Source: Synechococcus sp. A15-62
GTDB lineage: Bacteria; Cyanobacteriota; Cyanobacteriia; PCC-6307; Cyanobiaceae
Reading direction: 5' to 3'
DNA length: 64,000 nucleotides
Assembly (NCBI RefSeq): GCF_014280075.1
Contig: NZ_CP047950.1
Span: 1,488,001-1,552,000, forward strand
Both the position numbers and the translations under genes were made by a program. The notes beneath the pieces are model-generated. The model saw nothing but the letters and a program-made list of their open reading frames with translations. It had not been told where the DNA came from and searched no databases. Shown piece after piece: positions 26,048-35,617 of the stretch (position 1 is the first letter of the stretch; every line of letters starts with the position of its first letter).

Positions 26048-27018
26048 AAGGCGGAGCGGGCAGGGTCAAGCTGAACTTCCAGGTGGCGGGCCAGCAACGC
26101 CATGGCCGTACACGCCAGCCAGTAAACCGCAGCAAGCCAGAGATAGACCTCCAGATAGCGACCGATGAATGCCGGATTCGCCAACAGGCTGCGGCTGATG
26201 CCCAGCAATTCCACCAAACCGAGAATGGCCATCAGGCTTGTGTTTTGCAGCAGACCCACCGCCTGGTTGGTGAGCGACGGAAGCGCAACCCGCAGCGCCT
26301 GAGGCAGCACCACCAATTGCAGCGATTGACGGGGCGACAGCCCCAGCACGGCTCCAGCCTCCCGCTGGGTGGGAGGAATCGCCTGCAGTCCACCACGCAC
26401 ATCCTCTGCGATGTACGCCGCTGCAAACAAGGCGAAGGCCACAACCGCCCGCAGAACCCGATTGATCTCAAGCCCGGGCGGCAGGAACAACGGAATCAGC
26501 AGTTGTCCAAAAAACAGAACCGCAATCAACGGCACAGCCCGCATCAACTCGATGTAGGCGGCACTGCTCCAACGCAGCACCGGCAGATCACTGCGCCGAC
26601 CGAGGGCAAGAAGAATCCCCAACGGAAGTGCCAAAGCACCACTGCCTCCCGTGATCAGCAGCGTGAGCGTGAGACCGCCCCAACTGCGCGTCCCGACCGG
26701 CAACAATCCCAAACCTCCGGCCAGAAGCCACAGTCCCAGCGGTGCCATCACGATCCAGAGCAATGGCAACCAGCGGCGAACCCAGCCACGCTTCGGACCG
26801 ACGAGGGTCAGCAGCGTGAGGGTGATCAATGCAGCCATCCACAGCAGCGGACGCCAGCATTGATCCGCTGGAAAACTGCCCACCGCATACAGCGGCAGAT
26901 TTGTGGTCACCACAGACCAGTCGGCCGCAACCAGCAGCCAATGCAGCATGGACCAGCCAGCCCAGCCCATTAGAGCCAGCAGCAGCAGGGTGATTCCACG
27001 GTCCAACCAACGGTTCAT
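26044..27018 (-). CDS. aapM: Amino-acid ABC transporter permease (AapM/BztC-like)
   Basis: The 324-residue protein has about eight hydrophobic segments. The EAA-like loop near the C-terminal third reads AEDVRGGLQAIPPTQREAGAVLGLSPRQ, the site of coupling to the ATPase, with QALRVALPSLTNQAVGLLQNTSL after it. The longer N-terminal part (three extra helices before the conserved core) is typical of the AapM/BztC branch. It overlaps both neighbours by 1-4 bases. Confidence 0.9.
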   Translation of the reverse strand: MNRWLDRGITLLLLALMGWAGWSMLHWLLVAADWSVVTTNLPLYAVGSFPADQCWRPLLWMAALITLTLLTLVGPKRGWVRRWLPLLWIVMAPLGLWLLAGGLGLLPVGTRSWGGLTLTLLITGGSGALALPLGILLALGRRSDLPVLRWSSAAYIELMRAVPLIAVLFFGQLLIPLFLPPGLEINRVLRAVVAFALFAAAYIAEDVRGGLQAIPPTQREAGAVLGLSPRQSLQLVVLPQALRVALPSLTNQAVGLLQNTSLMAILGLVELLGISRSLLANPAFIGRYLEVYLWLAAVYWLACTAMALLARHLEVQLDPARSAL

Positions 27019-27908
27019 CAGCGGCTCCTATTCAGACGACCCAGCACGGCACGGTTGAGGGCAGCCATGCCACCGCTGATCAACAAATTCAGCAGCAGAA
27101 AGCTGAGCAGCAGCAGCAGGAAGCCTTCAATCGCACGGCCGGTTTGGGTGATGGAGGTGTCACTGACGGCGTAGAGATCGGCGTAGCCCACGGCAATCGC
27201 CAGGGTGCTGTTCTTGGCGAGATTGAGGTATTGACTCGTCAACGCAGGAAGAATCGCCGGCAGCGCCTGCGGCAAAACAATCCGACGCAGACCAAGCCCT
27301 TCCCCAAGCCCAAGGCTGCGAAAGGCCTCCCACTGGCCCTGTAGCACCGCATTGATCCCACCACGCACGATCTCTGCAATCGACGCACCAGTGAACACCG
27401 TGAGCCCAACAAGAACCGCACAAAATTCAACGCTGAGATTCAGACCCAACAGCTGAATGCCCTGATTCGAAAGCCGGATCAATCCACCGACAGGAACCGA
27501 AGGAAGGCCAAGGAAGGCAACGAAATACCAGAACAGCAACTGCAGGAGCAGAGGAACCTGACGAATCAAGGCCACATAGCCACCGGCCAGGCTGCGCAGA
27601 AGTCGGTTGCTGCTGCTGCGGGCTGCACCAGCGGCAACTCCAAGGACGGTCGCCAAAACCAGCCCCGCCGCGATCACCTTGAGGCTGTTCAGCCAACCGA
27701 TGGTCAGAGCCCAGAGGTAGCTATCGGATGGGGCATAGGGGAGAGCTGTTTCCGCCAGAGCAAAACCAGCGGGTCGGCCCAGCCAGCCAAAACCCAGACC
27801 CAGACCCGTCCGGATCAGATTGACCGCCAGATTGTTGACCAGCAGAGCCAGCAGGCCGATCAGAGCGGCGGCGACACCAACCTGAACCAGGAGACGACGC
27901 TGCCGCAT
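27018..27908 (-). CDS. aapQ: Amino-acid ABC transporter permease (AapQ/BztB-like)
   Basis: The 296-residue membrane protein carries the same EAA loop, AEIVRGGINAVLQGQWEAFRSLGLG, and LPQALPAILPALTSQYLNLAKNSTLA. It begins with a hydrophobic helix and a periplasmic stretch before the core, as in the AapQ/BztB branch. It starts within the stop of the binding-protein gene (27906-27910) and ends within the start of the second permease gene. Confidence 0.9.
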   Translation of the reverse strand: MRQRRLLVQVGVAAALIGLLALLVNNLAVNLIRTGLGLGFGWLGRPAGFALAETALPYAPSDSYLWALTIGWLNSLKVIAAGLVLATVLGVAAGAARSSSNRLLRSLAGGYVALIRQVPLLLQLLFWYFVAFLGLPSVPVGGLIRLSNQGIQLLGLNLSVEFCAVLVGLTVFTGASIAEIVRGGINAVLQGQWEAFRSLGLGEGLGLRRIVLPQALPAILPALTSQYLNLAKNSTLAIAVGYADLYAVSDTSITQTGRAIEGFLLLLLSFLLLNLLISGGMAALNRAVLGRLNRSR

Positions 27909-28969
27909 CAGGTGAATGGTGGGGAAAGCATCAAACCACCTTCACCGGCCAGGCGGTTCGCTCCCCGGGGAATCGCCACGGCACTCTCCGGTCCGAGATG
28001 ACGGTTGTAGATCTCGCCGTAATTGCCGGTGGCACTGATCACCTGAACGACAAAGTCATCGGCGAGTCCGAGTTTGCGACCCAAGCCTGGATCCACACCC
28101 AGGAAACGCCGCAGCGAGGTCTGGGAGGGATCGGCTGCGGCTTGCTTCACCACCGCATCCACATTCACTTGGGTGATGCCCCGTTCCTCGGCTTCGATCA
28201 GGGCATTGACCACCCAGGTCATGGCATCACCCATGGGCTGATCCCCACCCACCACAGCTGGAGCCAGAGGCTCTTTGCTGATCCGGTCATCAAGGATCTG
28301 ATGCGCTTGGGGATCACTGAACCCTGAGCGCGCCGCCGCCAGTTGCGAACGATCAGATGTCATGGCTTCGCAGCGCCCCTGGAGGTAGCCGCCCACCACC
28401 TGATTGAGATCCTGGTATTTGATCGGTGTATAGGGAAGCCCCTGGGAGGCGAAGGCGTCGTTGAGGTTTTGCTCGGTCGTGGTGCCCGACCCCACGCAAA
28501 TGGACTTGCCACTTAAATCAGCCAGTGAACGCACTCCGCTAGCAGCATTCACCATCAGGCCCTGTCCGTCGTGGAACACCACAGGCCCGAAGCGCAGTCC
28601 ATTGCCCCCCATCGCATCGCGGCTGAGGGTATGGGTGGTGTTGCGGGACAACAGATCGATCTCGCCCGATCGCAGGGCCGTGAACCGCTCGGGCGCGGTT
28701 AAAGGCCGGTATTGAACCTTCTCAGCATCACCAACGAAAGCCGCAGCCATGGCACGGCAGATGTCGACATCCAGGCCGGTGTAACGCCCATCAGGACTGA
28801 GAAAACTGAAGCCTGGAATCTTGCCGCTCACTCCGCAAAGCAACTCTCCGCGCGCCTTGACCAGATCGAGACGAGAGCCAGCTGCGCTGTCCAGAGACGC
28901 GCAGGAAGCAAGAAACGAGGACAACCCAGCCAACGCAACGATCAGAACACGCGAACTGGTTCGGAACAT
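27908..28969 (-). CDS. aapJ: Amino-acid ABC transporter substrate-binding lipoprotein
   Basis: From ATG 28969 the product is 353 residues. A lipobox L-A-S-C places the lipidated Cys at residue 23. The mature protein has the AapJ/BztA layout: RGELLCGVSGKIPGFSF, GLDVDICRAMAAAFVG, FTALRSGEIDLLSRNTTHTLSRDA, KSICVGSGTTTEQNL and SDRSQLA. These bind polar or acidic amino acids in the periplasm. It is the first gene of the uptake operon; the promoter lies upstream of 28969. Longer in-frame extensions past 28969 are not protein-like. Confidence 0.92.
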   Translation of the reverse strand: MFRTSSRVLIVALAGLSSFLASCASLDSAAGSRLDLVKARGELLCGVSGKIPGFSFLSPDGRYTGLDVDICRAMAAAFVGDAEKVQYRPLTAPERFTALRSGEIDLLSRNTTHTLSRDAMGGNGLRFGPVVFHDGQGLMVNAASGVRSLADLSGKSICVGSGTTTEQNLNDAFASQGLPYTPIKYQDLNQVVGGYLQGRCEAMTSDRSQLAAARSGFSDPQAHQILDDRISKEPLAPAVVGGDQPMGDAMTWVVNALIEAEERGITQVNVDAVVKQAAADPSQTSLRRFLGVDPGLGRKLGLADDFVVQVISATGNYGEIYNRHLGPESAVAIPRGANRLAGEGGLMLSPPFT

Positions 28970-29059
28970 CAGTGTTGGGACGAATCGGGTGGGATTGTCC
29001 CAGATCCCGAGCACATCCCCCGCATCCGACCTACGTTCACGGCAATCAATAAGGCTGCA

Positions 29060-29383
29060 ATGAAGGTCTGGGCCTGCCTTTTGGCCGGACTGATCGCTGG
29101 AATCACGGCTCCCGGTGCTTTCGCGTAGGACAAGCATGACCGTGGGACTTACAACAACAAGATGGCGCTGTTGAGCTTTCTTCTCGAGAGTGCTCAGCAA
29201 CGGGCTGGCAGTGATGTTCAGACCCTTTGCATGTTGATGAGCATCAGCAAGGACGTCACCGAGCGGTACGTGGCGACCAACCCCGAGGACGTGCAGATTC
29301 AGCAGAGGCTCATGGCGATGCGCCAGGACCTCAGGGCCTGTCTCGCCAACCAAGCAGAGGCTCATGCATGGGCTGATTCCTGA
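29060..29383 (+). pseudogene. Small secreted protein gene interrupted by an in-frame TAG after the signal peptide
   Basis: ATG 29060 begins a textbook signal peptide (MKVWACLLAGLIAG then ITAPGAFA). The very next codon is TAG (29126-29128). The same frame then runs on without stop from GAC 29129 to the stop at 29381-29383, through a helical 84-residue segment with two Cys ([25 protein letters not shown]). The most economical reading is a 107-residue secreted protein with a nonsense mutation. An alternative start at ATG 29162 would give a 73-residue cytoplasmic product. Its 3' end overlaps the convergent SulP gene by 22 bases. Confidence 0.55.
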
Positions 29384-30927
29384 CCGCCGATCCGCTCGAA
29401 CAGATCAAGGCTTTCCTCGTTCAGGCCAATCACGCTGACAACAGACCCACCGCTGCGGTACTTCCGGATGACCTGATCCAGAGCAGCCACGCCGCTCTGG
29501 TCCCAGATATGGGCTTGAGAGAGGTCAATCGTGATGCGCTCGGGATGGTCGTGAAGGTCGAATCCCTGGAGGAAATACACCTTGCTGACGAAGAACAGCT
29601 GCCCCTGCACGCGGTACAGGCGCTCCAGATCACTGACCTCGACTGCTTCCACCTGGATCACCTTGGCCACCTTGCGGCTGAACAGAATTCCTGCCAGCGC
29701 CACACCAGCCAGCACGCCTAGGGCGAGGTTGTGAGGGGTGGTGAGCATCGTGACGGCGAAGGTCATCAGCATCACCGAGGTGTCGCTCTTGGGGATGCGA
29801 CGCAGGTTGCGCAGACCGTTGATGTCAGCGGTGCTGACGGCGATGCTGATCATCACGGCCACCAGGGCCGCCATCGGAATTTGCTTGAGCCAGGGCCCAG
29901 CCAGCAGGATCATCGCCAGCAGGCTCACCCCTGAGAACAGGGTCGACAGTCGCGTGCGACCGCCGTTGTCCACATTCATCACGGACTGGCCCACGAGGGC
30001 ACAACCGGCCATGCCACCAAACAGGGACGAGACGATGTTGGCGATGCCTTGACCCCGGGCCTCGACGTTTTTGTTGGTGGTGGTGTCGGTCTTGTCGTCG
30101 AGGATGTCCTGGGTCAGGAAGGTTTCCATCAGACCCACCAGGGAGATGGCCAAGGCGGTGGGAAGCACCAAGCCAAGGGTGTCCAAGCTGAAGGGAACAC
30201 CGCCTTCACTGAAGGGAAGACTGAAGGAGGGCAGACCTGCAGGAAGGGTGCCGAGGCTGCTGACCGTGGGGATGTCGAAGCTGAATCCCACGCTGATGGC
30301 GGTCAACACAATGATGGCCACCAGCTGTGAAGGCACCACCCGGGTCAACCGGGGAAGGCCATAAATGATCACCAGGCCCAGCAGGACCAAGCCCCAGACG
30401 ACGGGAATCTGGACGCCATGGGGAAGCAACGACGAGGCCCCATGGTCACCATCTCCAGCGTGAAGGTTGAGGCCGAGCTGGGGCAGCTGGGCCTGAAAAA
30501 TCAGCAAGGCCAGCGCATTGACGAAACCGCTGAGCACCCCTTGGGGAACAAAGCGCATCTGATAGGCAAGACGCAGATACCCCCAGAGGATCTGCAGCAG
30601 ACCCGTCACCAGTCCCGCCACCATCAGGTACTGGACGCCCAGGCCTGGCCCCCGGGCTTCACCGGTGGCCACAAGACCTGTCATCAACAGGGCCGTGGAG
30701 CCAGTGGCAGAGGTGATCATGGCCATGCGACCACCCACGACGGCGATGGTCAGCGACAGGCAGAAGGCTCCGAACAGGCCAACTTTGGGGTCCACCCCAG
30801 CGATCCCCGAGAAGGCAATCGCCTCAGGAATCATCGCGAAAGCCACCACCAGACCCGAGAGCAGGTCTTTGCTGGGGTTAGCCAACCACTGATTTGCCAG
30901 GGTTGGTTTGGATCGCTTGGCCATCAA
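29362..30927 (-). CDS. SulP family anion permease with STAS domain
   Basis: The 521-residue protein has the SulP N-terminal signature ([31 protein letters not shown]), about 10-12 hydrophobic segments, and a C-terminal cytoplasmic STAS domain (about residues 430-515) with [22 protein letters not shown]. Substrates in the family include sulfate and bicarbonate. The N-terminal wording differs from that of the cyanobacterial bicarbonate transporter BicA as I know it, so substrate is left open. Neighbouring genes give no clue. Confidence 0.87.
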   Translation of the reverse strand: MMAKRSKPTLANQWLANPSKDLLSGLVVAFAMIPEAIAFSGIAGVDPKVGLFGAFCLSLTIAVVGGRMAMITSATGSTALLMTGLVATGEARGPGLGVQYLMVAGLVTGLLQILWGYLRLAYQMRFVPQGVLSGFVNALALLIFQAQLPQLGLNLHAGDGDHGASSLLPHGVQIPVVWGLVLLGLVIIYGLPRLTRVVPSQLVAIIVLTAISVGFSFDIPTVSSLGTLPAGLPSFSLPFSEGGVPFSLDTLGLVLPTALAISLVGLMETFLTQDILDDKTDTTTNKNVEARGQGIANIVSSLFGGMAGCALVGQSVMNVDNGGRTRLSTLFSGVSLLAMILLAGPWLKQIPMAALVAVMISIAVSTADINGLRNLRRIPKSDTSVMLMTFAVTMLTTPHNLALGVLAGVALAGILFSRKVAKVIQVEAVEVSDLERLYRVQGQLFFVSKVYFLQGFDLHDHPERITIDLSQAHIWDQSGVAALDQVIRKYRSGGSVVSVIGLNEESLDLFERIGGQESAHA

Positions 30928-30954
30928 TGGATGCCGGTTAGCGGCGACCGTAAA

Positions 30955-32160
30955 TCAGAGCGTCGGCAGGGTGCCTGCTGGATCCAAGCGCTGTTTCAGA
31001 TTTCGCAAGTCGGACAACCAAGGGCCGAACGCTGCCTCCAACTCCTTGTGATGGAAGGGCAGATGGTCATGAAACTGCGCCAGATGCACACCAGGGCAGA
31101 CCGGCTTGAGGATCTGCCAGACCGCCTCCAACCAAGCAAGGCTGCGCCTTTGGCCATGGGCATCTCCCGGAGTCCAGGCGGCCGTGATCCATGGTTTCCA
31201 CTCGGCATTGCGGTGCACGAACGAGCTGGTCTCCACGGCAGCCTTTTGCGTCGCGCCCCCAAGCTGCTGGCAGGCCAGGCTGCAGAACGGATGAGGACGG
31301 TGCTGCAGCAGACGGCGTAAATCCGGCATCAAAGCTCCCCAGAGCTCAGCAGCTGCCGGCCCCAGCAAACCAACCACCTCCGTATGAGATCGAGGAGGCA
31401 TCGGGGCTGATCCCCGCAAGGGTGGGAGCTGATGCAGGCCTTCGATCTTCTGTGCATTGGTCCAAGGGGCATCAGCAATCCGGAGCAACTGCACCGCGTC
31501 AGCGCTCTCCCAATGCCACTGCAAACAGGCGCTAAAGTCGTTCTTTTCCGCCTGGAGCATGAGCTCAGGCAGTTGGTTGGGAGACACCACGCGTTGCTCC
31601 AGCCAAAGCGGCACGAGCGGCTGGGTGGCCATGCGCAGCGCGCTCACCACGCCCAGAAATGGCGCAGCACCACAGAGGCCCCTCCACTCCAACGATCCAG
31701 CATCGACCACACGAGACAACGCAAAGGGGCTGCCATCACCCCAGACCCCCTGGATCTCGAGCACTTGATCAACCGCGAGACCCACCTGCCGGCTCAGCGG
31801 CCCCATGCCGCCCGTGAGCACGTAGCCAAGCCCAGGCAACCCAGACAAACCCGCAGCCACGGTTCGGCCATGGGGAAGCAAAGCCTCCAACACCGCTCCC
31901 ATGCGGCAGCCCGCTCCAATCCAGATCGACTGATCCGCGGGCTGCCACTGCAGACGTTGGAAATGGGTTTGAAGATCGAGGGTCCAGTGGTCAGCCACAG
32001 CGGCGCGAGATGTGGTGCCCCCGCCACAGATACGGAGCGGCCGGGGGCCGGACCAGTTCTGAACCAAAGCCGCCAACTCCGCTGGCCGGGGGGAGAGCAG
32101 ACCGGATCGCCGCGCATCAGCCGCCTGCGCACTGAAGAAAACGGGACGGTCTGAATCCAT
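30955..32160 (-). CDS. FAD-binding oxidase (PCMH type; GlcE/glycolate oxidase-like)
   Basis: From MDSDRPVFFSAQAADA the product is 401 residues. The FAD-binding domain shows PRPAELAALVQNWSGPRPLRICGGGTTS, WIGAGCRMGAVLEAL, VAAGLSGLPGLGYVLTGGMGPLSRQVGLAVDQVLEI and GLCGAAPFLGVVSAL. The last two are the flavin-phosphate and isoalloxazine loops. The C-terminal half is degenerate and ends in a HHKELEAAFGPWLSDLR helix with a final DPAGTLPTL, as in berberine-bridge and GlcE-type enzymes. Substrate unknown. It is divergent from cbiX (starts 27 bases apart). Confidence 0.75.
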   Translation of the reverse strand: MDSDRPVFFSAQAADARRSGLLSPRPAELAALVQNWSGPRPLRICGGGTTSRAAVADHWTLDLQTHFQRLQWQPADQSIWIGAGCRMGAVLEALLPHGRTVAAGLSGLPGLGYVLTGGMGPLSRQVGLAVDQVLEIQGVWGDGSPFALSRVVDAGSLEWRGLCGAAPFLGVVSALRMATQPLVPLWLEQRVVSPNQLPELMLQAEKNDFSACLQWHWESADAVQLLRIADAPWTNAQKIEGLHQLPPLRGSAPMPPRSHTEVVGLLGPAAAELWGALMPDLRRLLQHRPHPFCSLACQQLGGATQKAAVETSSFVHRNAEWKPWITAAWTPGDAHGQRRSLAWLEAVWQILKPVCPGVHLAQFHDHLPFHHKELEAAFGPWLSDLRNLKQRLDPAGTLPTL

Positions 32161-32187
32161 TGCGATGCGACCGATATCGTCAAACCA

Positions 32188-33306
32188 TTGGAACAGCAGA
32201 GCGACCTTTTGGCCGAACAGCACGCGGAAACTGGCAACGAGCGTCTTGGCGTTCTGATCTGCGGCCACGGCAGTCGCAACCGACTGGCCGTTGAAGAGTT
32301 CGCCCAGATGGTGGACGCCCTGCGACCTCGGCTCGCCCCGATGCCGGTGGAACACGGCTACCTGGAATTTGCCCATCCCATCCTTCGCGATGGCCTTGAA
32401 GCCCTGCGGCAGAAAGGCGTCACCAAGGTGCTGGCCATACCAGCCATGCTTTTCGCCGCAGGGCATGCCAAGAACGACATCCCCTCTGTTCTGAACACCT
32501 ACACGGCCGAAACGGGTTTACCGATCGATTACGGCCGGGAACTGGGTGTAGACCGGTTGATGGTGTCGGCCGCCGGAGCCCGAGTTCAGGAGTGCCTGGA
32601 TGCGGCAAAGCACGACGTTCCTCTAGCCGAAACCCTGCTTGTGGTGGTGGGTCGAGGTTCCTCGGATCCAGACGCCAACTCCAACGTGGCCAAGGTGACG
32701 CGGCTGTTGGTGGAGGGATTTGGCTTTGGCTGGGGAGAAACGGTGTACTCGGGCGTGACCTTCCCCCTGGTGGAACCGGGGCTGCGTCATGCCGTGAAGC
32801 TGGGCTTTCGCCGGGTGGTGGTGGTGCCCTATTTCCTCTTTTCAGGGGTTCTGGTGAGCCGAATCCGCCAACACACCGAGCTGGTGGCTGCTGATCATCC
32901 CGAAGTGGAGTTTCTCTCTGCGGGCTATCTGGGCGATCACACCCTGGTGGTGGACACCTTCAAAGAACGGGTCGATGAGGTGTTGCGGGGGGACACCGCC
33001 ATGAACTGCTCACTCTGCAAGTACCGCGCCCAGGTGCTGGGCTTCGAACAGGACGTGGGACGTGCCCAGGAAAGCCACCACCACCACGTGGAGGGACTTG
33101 CGGAAAGCTGCACGCTCTGCGAACTGGAGTGCACGGGTGCCTGCCAACCCGACGGGATCCCGATTGCCCATGACCACAGCCACCCTTCAGACCACAGCCA
33201 TGGTTCAGACCACAGCCATGACCACCACCATCCCCCTTATCCCCACGCCGACCATCCCCTGGGACCTACCACGCTGAGGCGGAACAATGGCATCCCTAAA
33301 GATTGA
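32188..33306 (+). CDS. cbiX: Sirohydrochlorin chelatase CbiX/SirB, long form with 4Fe-4S and His-rich tail
   Basis: The TTG-start frame encodes 372 residues. Two CbiX half-domains are present: first with GVLICGHGSRN (His27) and PAMLFAAGHAKNDIP (His93), second with VVVGRGSSDPDAN and VVVPYFLFSGVLV. At residues 272-277 is MNCSLC, the MxCxxC motif that holds an iron-sulfur centre in Bacillus megaterium CbiX. A second Cys cluster (CTLCELECTGAC) and a His-Asp-rich tail (about 16 His in the last 45 residues) follow. The enzyme inserts Fe or Co into sirohydrochlorin for sirohaem or cobalamin; the tail likely binds the metal. Confidence 0.85.
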   Translation: MEQQSDLLAEQHAETGNERLGVLICGHGSRNRLAVEEFAQMVDALRPRLAPMPVEHGYLEFAHPILRDGLEALRQKGVTKVLAIPAMLFAAGHAKNDIPSVLNTYTAETGLPIDYGRELGVDRLMVSAAGARVQECLDAAKHDVPLAETLLVVVGRGSSDPDANSNVAKVTRLLVEGFGFGWGETVYSGVTFPLVEPGLRHAVKLGFRRVVVVPYFLFSGVLVSRIRQHTELVAADHPEVEFLSAGYLGDHTLVVDTFKERVDEVLRGDTAMNCSLCKYRAQVLGFEQDVGRAQESHHHHVEGLAESCTLCELECTGACQPDGIPIAHDHSHPSDHSHGSDHSHDHHHPPYPHADHPLGPTTLRRNNGIPKD

Positions 33307-33744
33307 TTCCATGGATCCAAAGAGAACCTGCTGCTGACTTGTCGCCAATGACACGGTTCTCGAAAGCGACAGCAGCGACGGAGCAAAGATCAGGCTTTCT
33401 TATCGAAATCGCTTCGCCAAGTTTCGCCCGCTTTTTCCACACAAAAAACGTCTTTTTCCACAGGCCGAAGTTGCATTGCCGGCTGTGACGGTCAGCCTGT
33501 GAATTTCCGAGGGAATCGCGCCACCGGGTTGACAGACCGTCTATCCGGCCTATATCAACCCAGCTTCGGCATTTTCCATGCGCTCAAACCCAGTCGCAGA
33601 CTGCTGTCTCATCTCGTCTCACCTGCAATTCAACAAATGGCGACGGCTTTGACGCAAGCACCTGTTGTGTGGCTTTCTTGGTGAGCGTTGGACAGGGACA
33701 AGCTGTACGGAATGGATCGAAATCACCTTGAGCGATGCCATGAA
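33307..33744. other. Intergenic region with two DnaA boxes
   Basis: The sequence contains no convincing gene. It has two identical copies of TTTTCCACA at 33433-33441 and 33454-33462, 21 bases apart and on one strand, plus the near-match TTTTCCATG at 33572-33580. TTTTCCACA is the DnaA box described for cyanobacterial origins. Whether this is an origin, a DnaA-titration site or a promoter element is not decided. Confidence 0.55.
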
Positions 33745-33978
33745 ATGGGGGCCACGGAGCGCGGGAGCGCTTCAAAAGCCAACTACGTGAGCCTCGAGAC
33801 GGAAATCCCCGAGGTGCTCTATCGAGGCATGAAGGATTTCATCGGGGAGAACCCCACCTGGGACCAATACCGCGTGATGAGTTCTGCTCTTGCCCACTTT
33901 CTGTTTCAGAACGGCTGTGACGACCGCGCTGTGACCGAGCGCTATCTCGACGATCTGTTCATCCGCCCCGACCACTGA
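33745..33978 (+). CDS. DUF2811 family protein
   Basis: From MGATERGSASKANYVSLETE the product is 77 residues. The core matches DUF2811: YVSLETEIPEVLYRGM, then DFIGENPTWDQYRVMSSALAHFLFQNGCDDRAVTERYLDDLF. The family is widespread in cyanobacteria and of unknown function. Earlier starts (TTG 33688 or ATG 33712) would add an unconserved-looking N-terminus. Its 3' end overlaps the convergent GMC gene by 20 bases. Confidence 0.78.
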   Translation: MGATERGSASKANYVSLETEIPEVLYRGMKDFIGENPTWDQYRVMSSALAHFLFQNGCDDRAVTERYLDDLFIRPDH

Positions 33979-35602
33979 GGGCCAACAGGCAGGCCCGACG
34001 GCTTAAGGCCATCATCGTCAGCGTTGGGCTCTGCCAGGCCGACGTGGGCCAGCAGGCACCATCCACAACAAGAACGTTGGGAGCACGCCAGAGACGGTTG
34101 GAGGAATCAACGACGCTGCTGCCCTCGCTTAGCCCCATCGCAGCCCCTCCCACCTCATGGATGTAATAACCCGGAGGAGCTGCCCCTTCAGACAGCGCAA
34201 CAGCACCTTCCAAAAAAGGCTCAACCAAGGGGAGGCGAAAGAGGTCTTTGATCGATTTGGCTTCGCCCCCGGCGGCGGTAATGCAGGCCTGGATCGAGGT
34301 GCGCATGTGCCTCACCATGGCCAATTCATTGCTGCTCCAACGGCAGGCAATCGAGGGGACACGCACGCCCCAGCGATCCGTGCGCTCACTCAAGGTCACC
34401 CTGTTGTCAGCCCGCGGGAGAACTTCGCCATGACCAATCAGGAACCCGGTGATGCTCGAAGGGCGACGCCGTAACCATCGCGGCGGATCAAATCGTCCAA
34501 TGCCACCCCAAAGGCCATAGCCGCCCTGAAAATCAGCCGATGGCAAGTGTCGGCCAAAGGGAACAAAAAAGCTTCCAGCCCCCGTGAGCATCGGCTGTTC
34601 CCCCGGAACAGGCTCGGGGAAGGCAAAAAACTGCGATGTGGAGACATGGTCCATCAAGCGTGTGCCCAGTCGTCCAGAAGGGTCGTCCAAACCGTTGCTC
34701 TGTTCGCCACAACGGGAGCGCAACAGGATGGAGACAGTCTGAATGGTGGAAGCAGCCAGGACCACGAGATCCGCCTTCAACTCCCTGCGGTTGCCATTGG
34801 ATTGGTCAACGGCAACCACACCGATGGCTTTATCTCCGCCGGCATCCATCAACAGATGCTCGACCAAATGCGCAGAGAGCAGCTGGGTGCGTCCTGTGGC
34901 CATGGCGCGAGGAAGGCTGCTGCCGCGACTGCTGGAACGGGGCCAGGCGGGATCCTCTCCCTGCGGCGCCGGACCAAACCCCCTTGAGGGAATCACGGGA
35001 TACCCCAACCGTTGCCGCACAGCATCTGCAAAACGCTGTTCCGCCGGCGTCGCCGCCAGAGCCGGTTGCATGTCGCCATCCGGCAGATGATTCAAACCAT
35101 CGCGCCCACCGTGTACACCCAGCCAGCGCTCCAGTTCGGAGTAGTGAGGAGTCAGCTCACCGCTGCGCAACGGCCAACTGACCTGTTCACCCTCCACATC
35201 CACACCGGCCAGATCCTCATCCGAGAGACGCAGGGTGATGCCACCCCAGGTGAGGCTGCGGCCGCCAACCTGCAGGCCTCGCGTCCACAGAAACGGCTGA
35301 TCCGCCGGGTGCTCGTAGGGATGCAGACGCTCGTCGGCATACAGACGAGGGTTGGCTTTCCAATAGCCGGGATGCTGGGACTGCTGGCGATGACTGCCGC
35401 TGGTCAAGCCCACGATCCGCCGCAGCAGATTTCCTGGTTCAGTCCCGAAGGCTTGGGTGCTGCTGAGGTCAGGTCCTGCCTCCACCACGAGCACCCTCGC
35501 TCCTGCTTCGGCCAGGGTCATGGCGGCCACGCCGCCACTCGCTCCTGAGCCAACAACAATGGCGTCCCAGGGGCCATCGCAGTTCATGGAGCGACTGCTC
35601 AT
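33959..35602 (-). CDS. GMC family oxidoreductase (FAD-dependent alcohol/sugar oxidase)
   Basis: The 547-residue protein opens with the FAD-binding AIVVGSGASGGVAAMTLAEAGARVLVVEAG. It continues with the GMC signature region TWGGITLRLSDEDL and GVVAVDQSNGNRRELKADLVVLAASTIQTVSILLRS, and ends with GGAAMGLSEGSSVVDSSNRLWRAPNVLVVDGACWPTS, the conserved C-terminal active-site block. The catalytic His is not obvious in the usual position. Members oxidise alcohols, sugars or sterols. Start at 35602 (MSSRSMNCDG); ATG 35587 is possible. Confidence 0.87.
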   Translation of the reverse strand: MSSRSMNCDGPWDAIVVGSGASGGVAAMTLAEAGARVLVVEAGPDLSSTQAFGTEPGNLLRRIVGLTSGSHRQQSQHPGYWKANPRLYADERLHPYEHPADQPFLWTRGLQVGGRSLTWGGITLRLSDEDLAGVDVEGEQVSWPLRSGELTPHYSELERWLGVHGGRDGLNHLPDGDMQPALAATPAEQRFADAVRQRLGYPVIPSRGFGPAPQGEDPAWPRSSSRGSSLPRAMATGRTQLLSAHLVEHLLMDAGGDKAIGVVAVDQSNGNRRELKADLVVLAASTIQTVSILLRSRCGEQSNGLDDPSGRLGTRLMDHVSTSQFFAFPEPVPGEQPMLTGAGSFFVPFGRHLPSADFQGGYGLWGGIGRFDPPRWLRRRPSSITGFLIGHGEVLPRADNRVTLSERTDRWGVRVPSIACRWSSNELAMVRHMRTSIQACITAAGGEAKSIKDLFRLPLVEPFLEGAVALSEGAAPPGYYIHEVGGAAMGLSEGSSVVDSSNRLWRAPNVLVVDGACWPTSAWQSPTLTMMALSRRACLLALSGRGG

Positions 35603-35617
35603 GGGGGTACGAAAGAC

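Noticed and set aside
33433-33462. Chromosomal origin of replication
   Set aside because: Two or three DnaA boxes and no dnaN or dnaA nearby are not enough to call an origin.
33503-33684. Short plus-strand frame near the DnaA boxes
   Set aside because: No protein-like character and no plausible ribosome-binding site.
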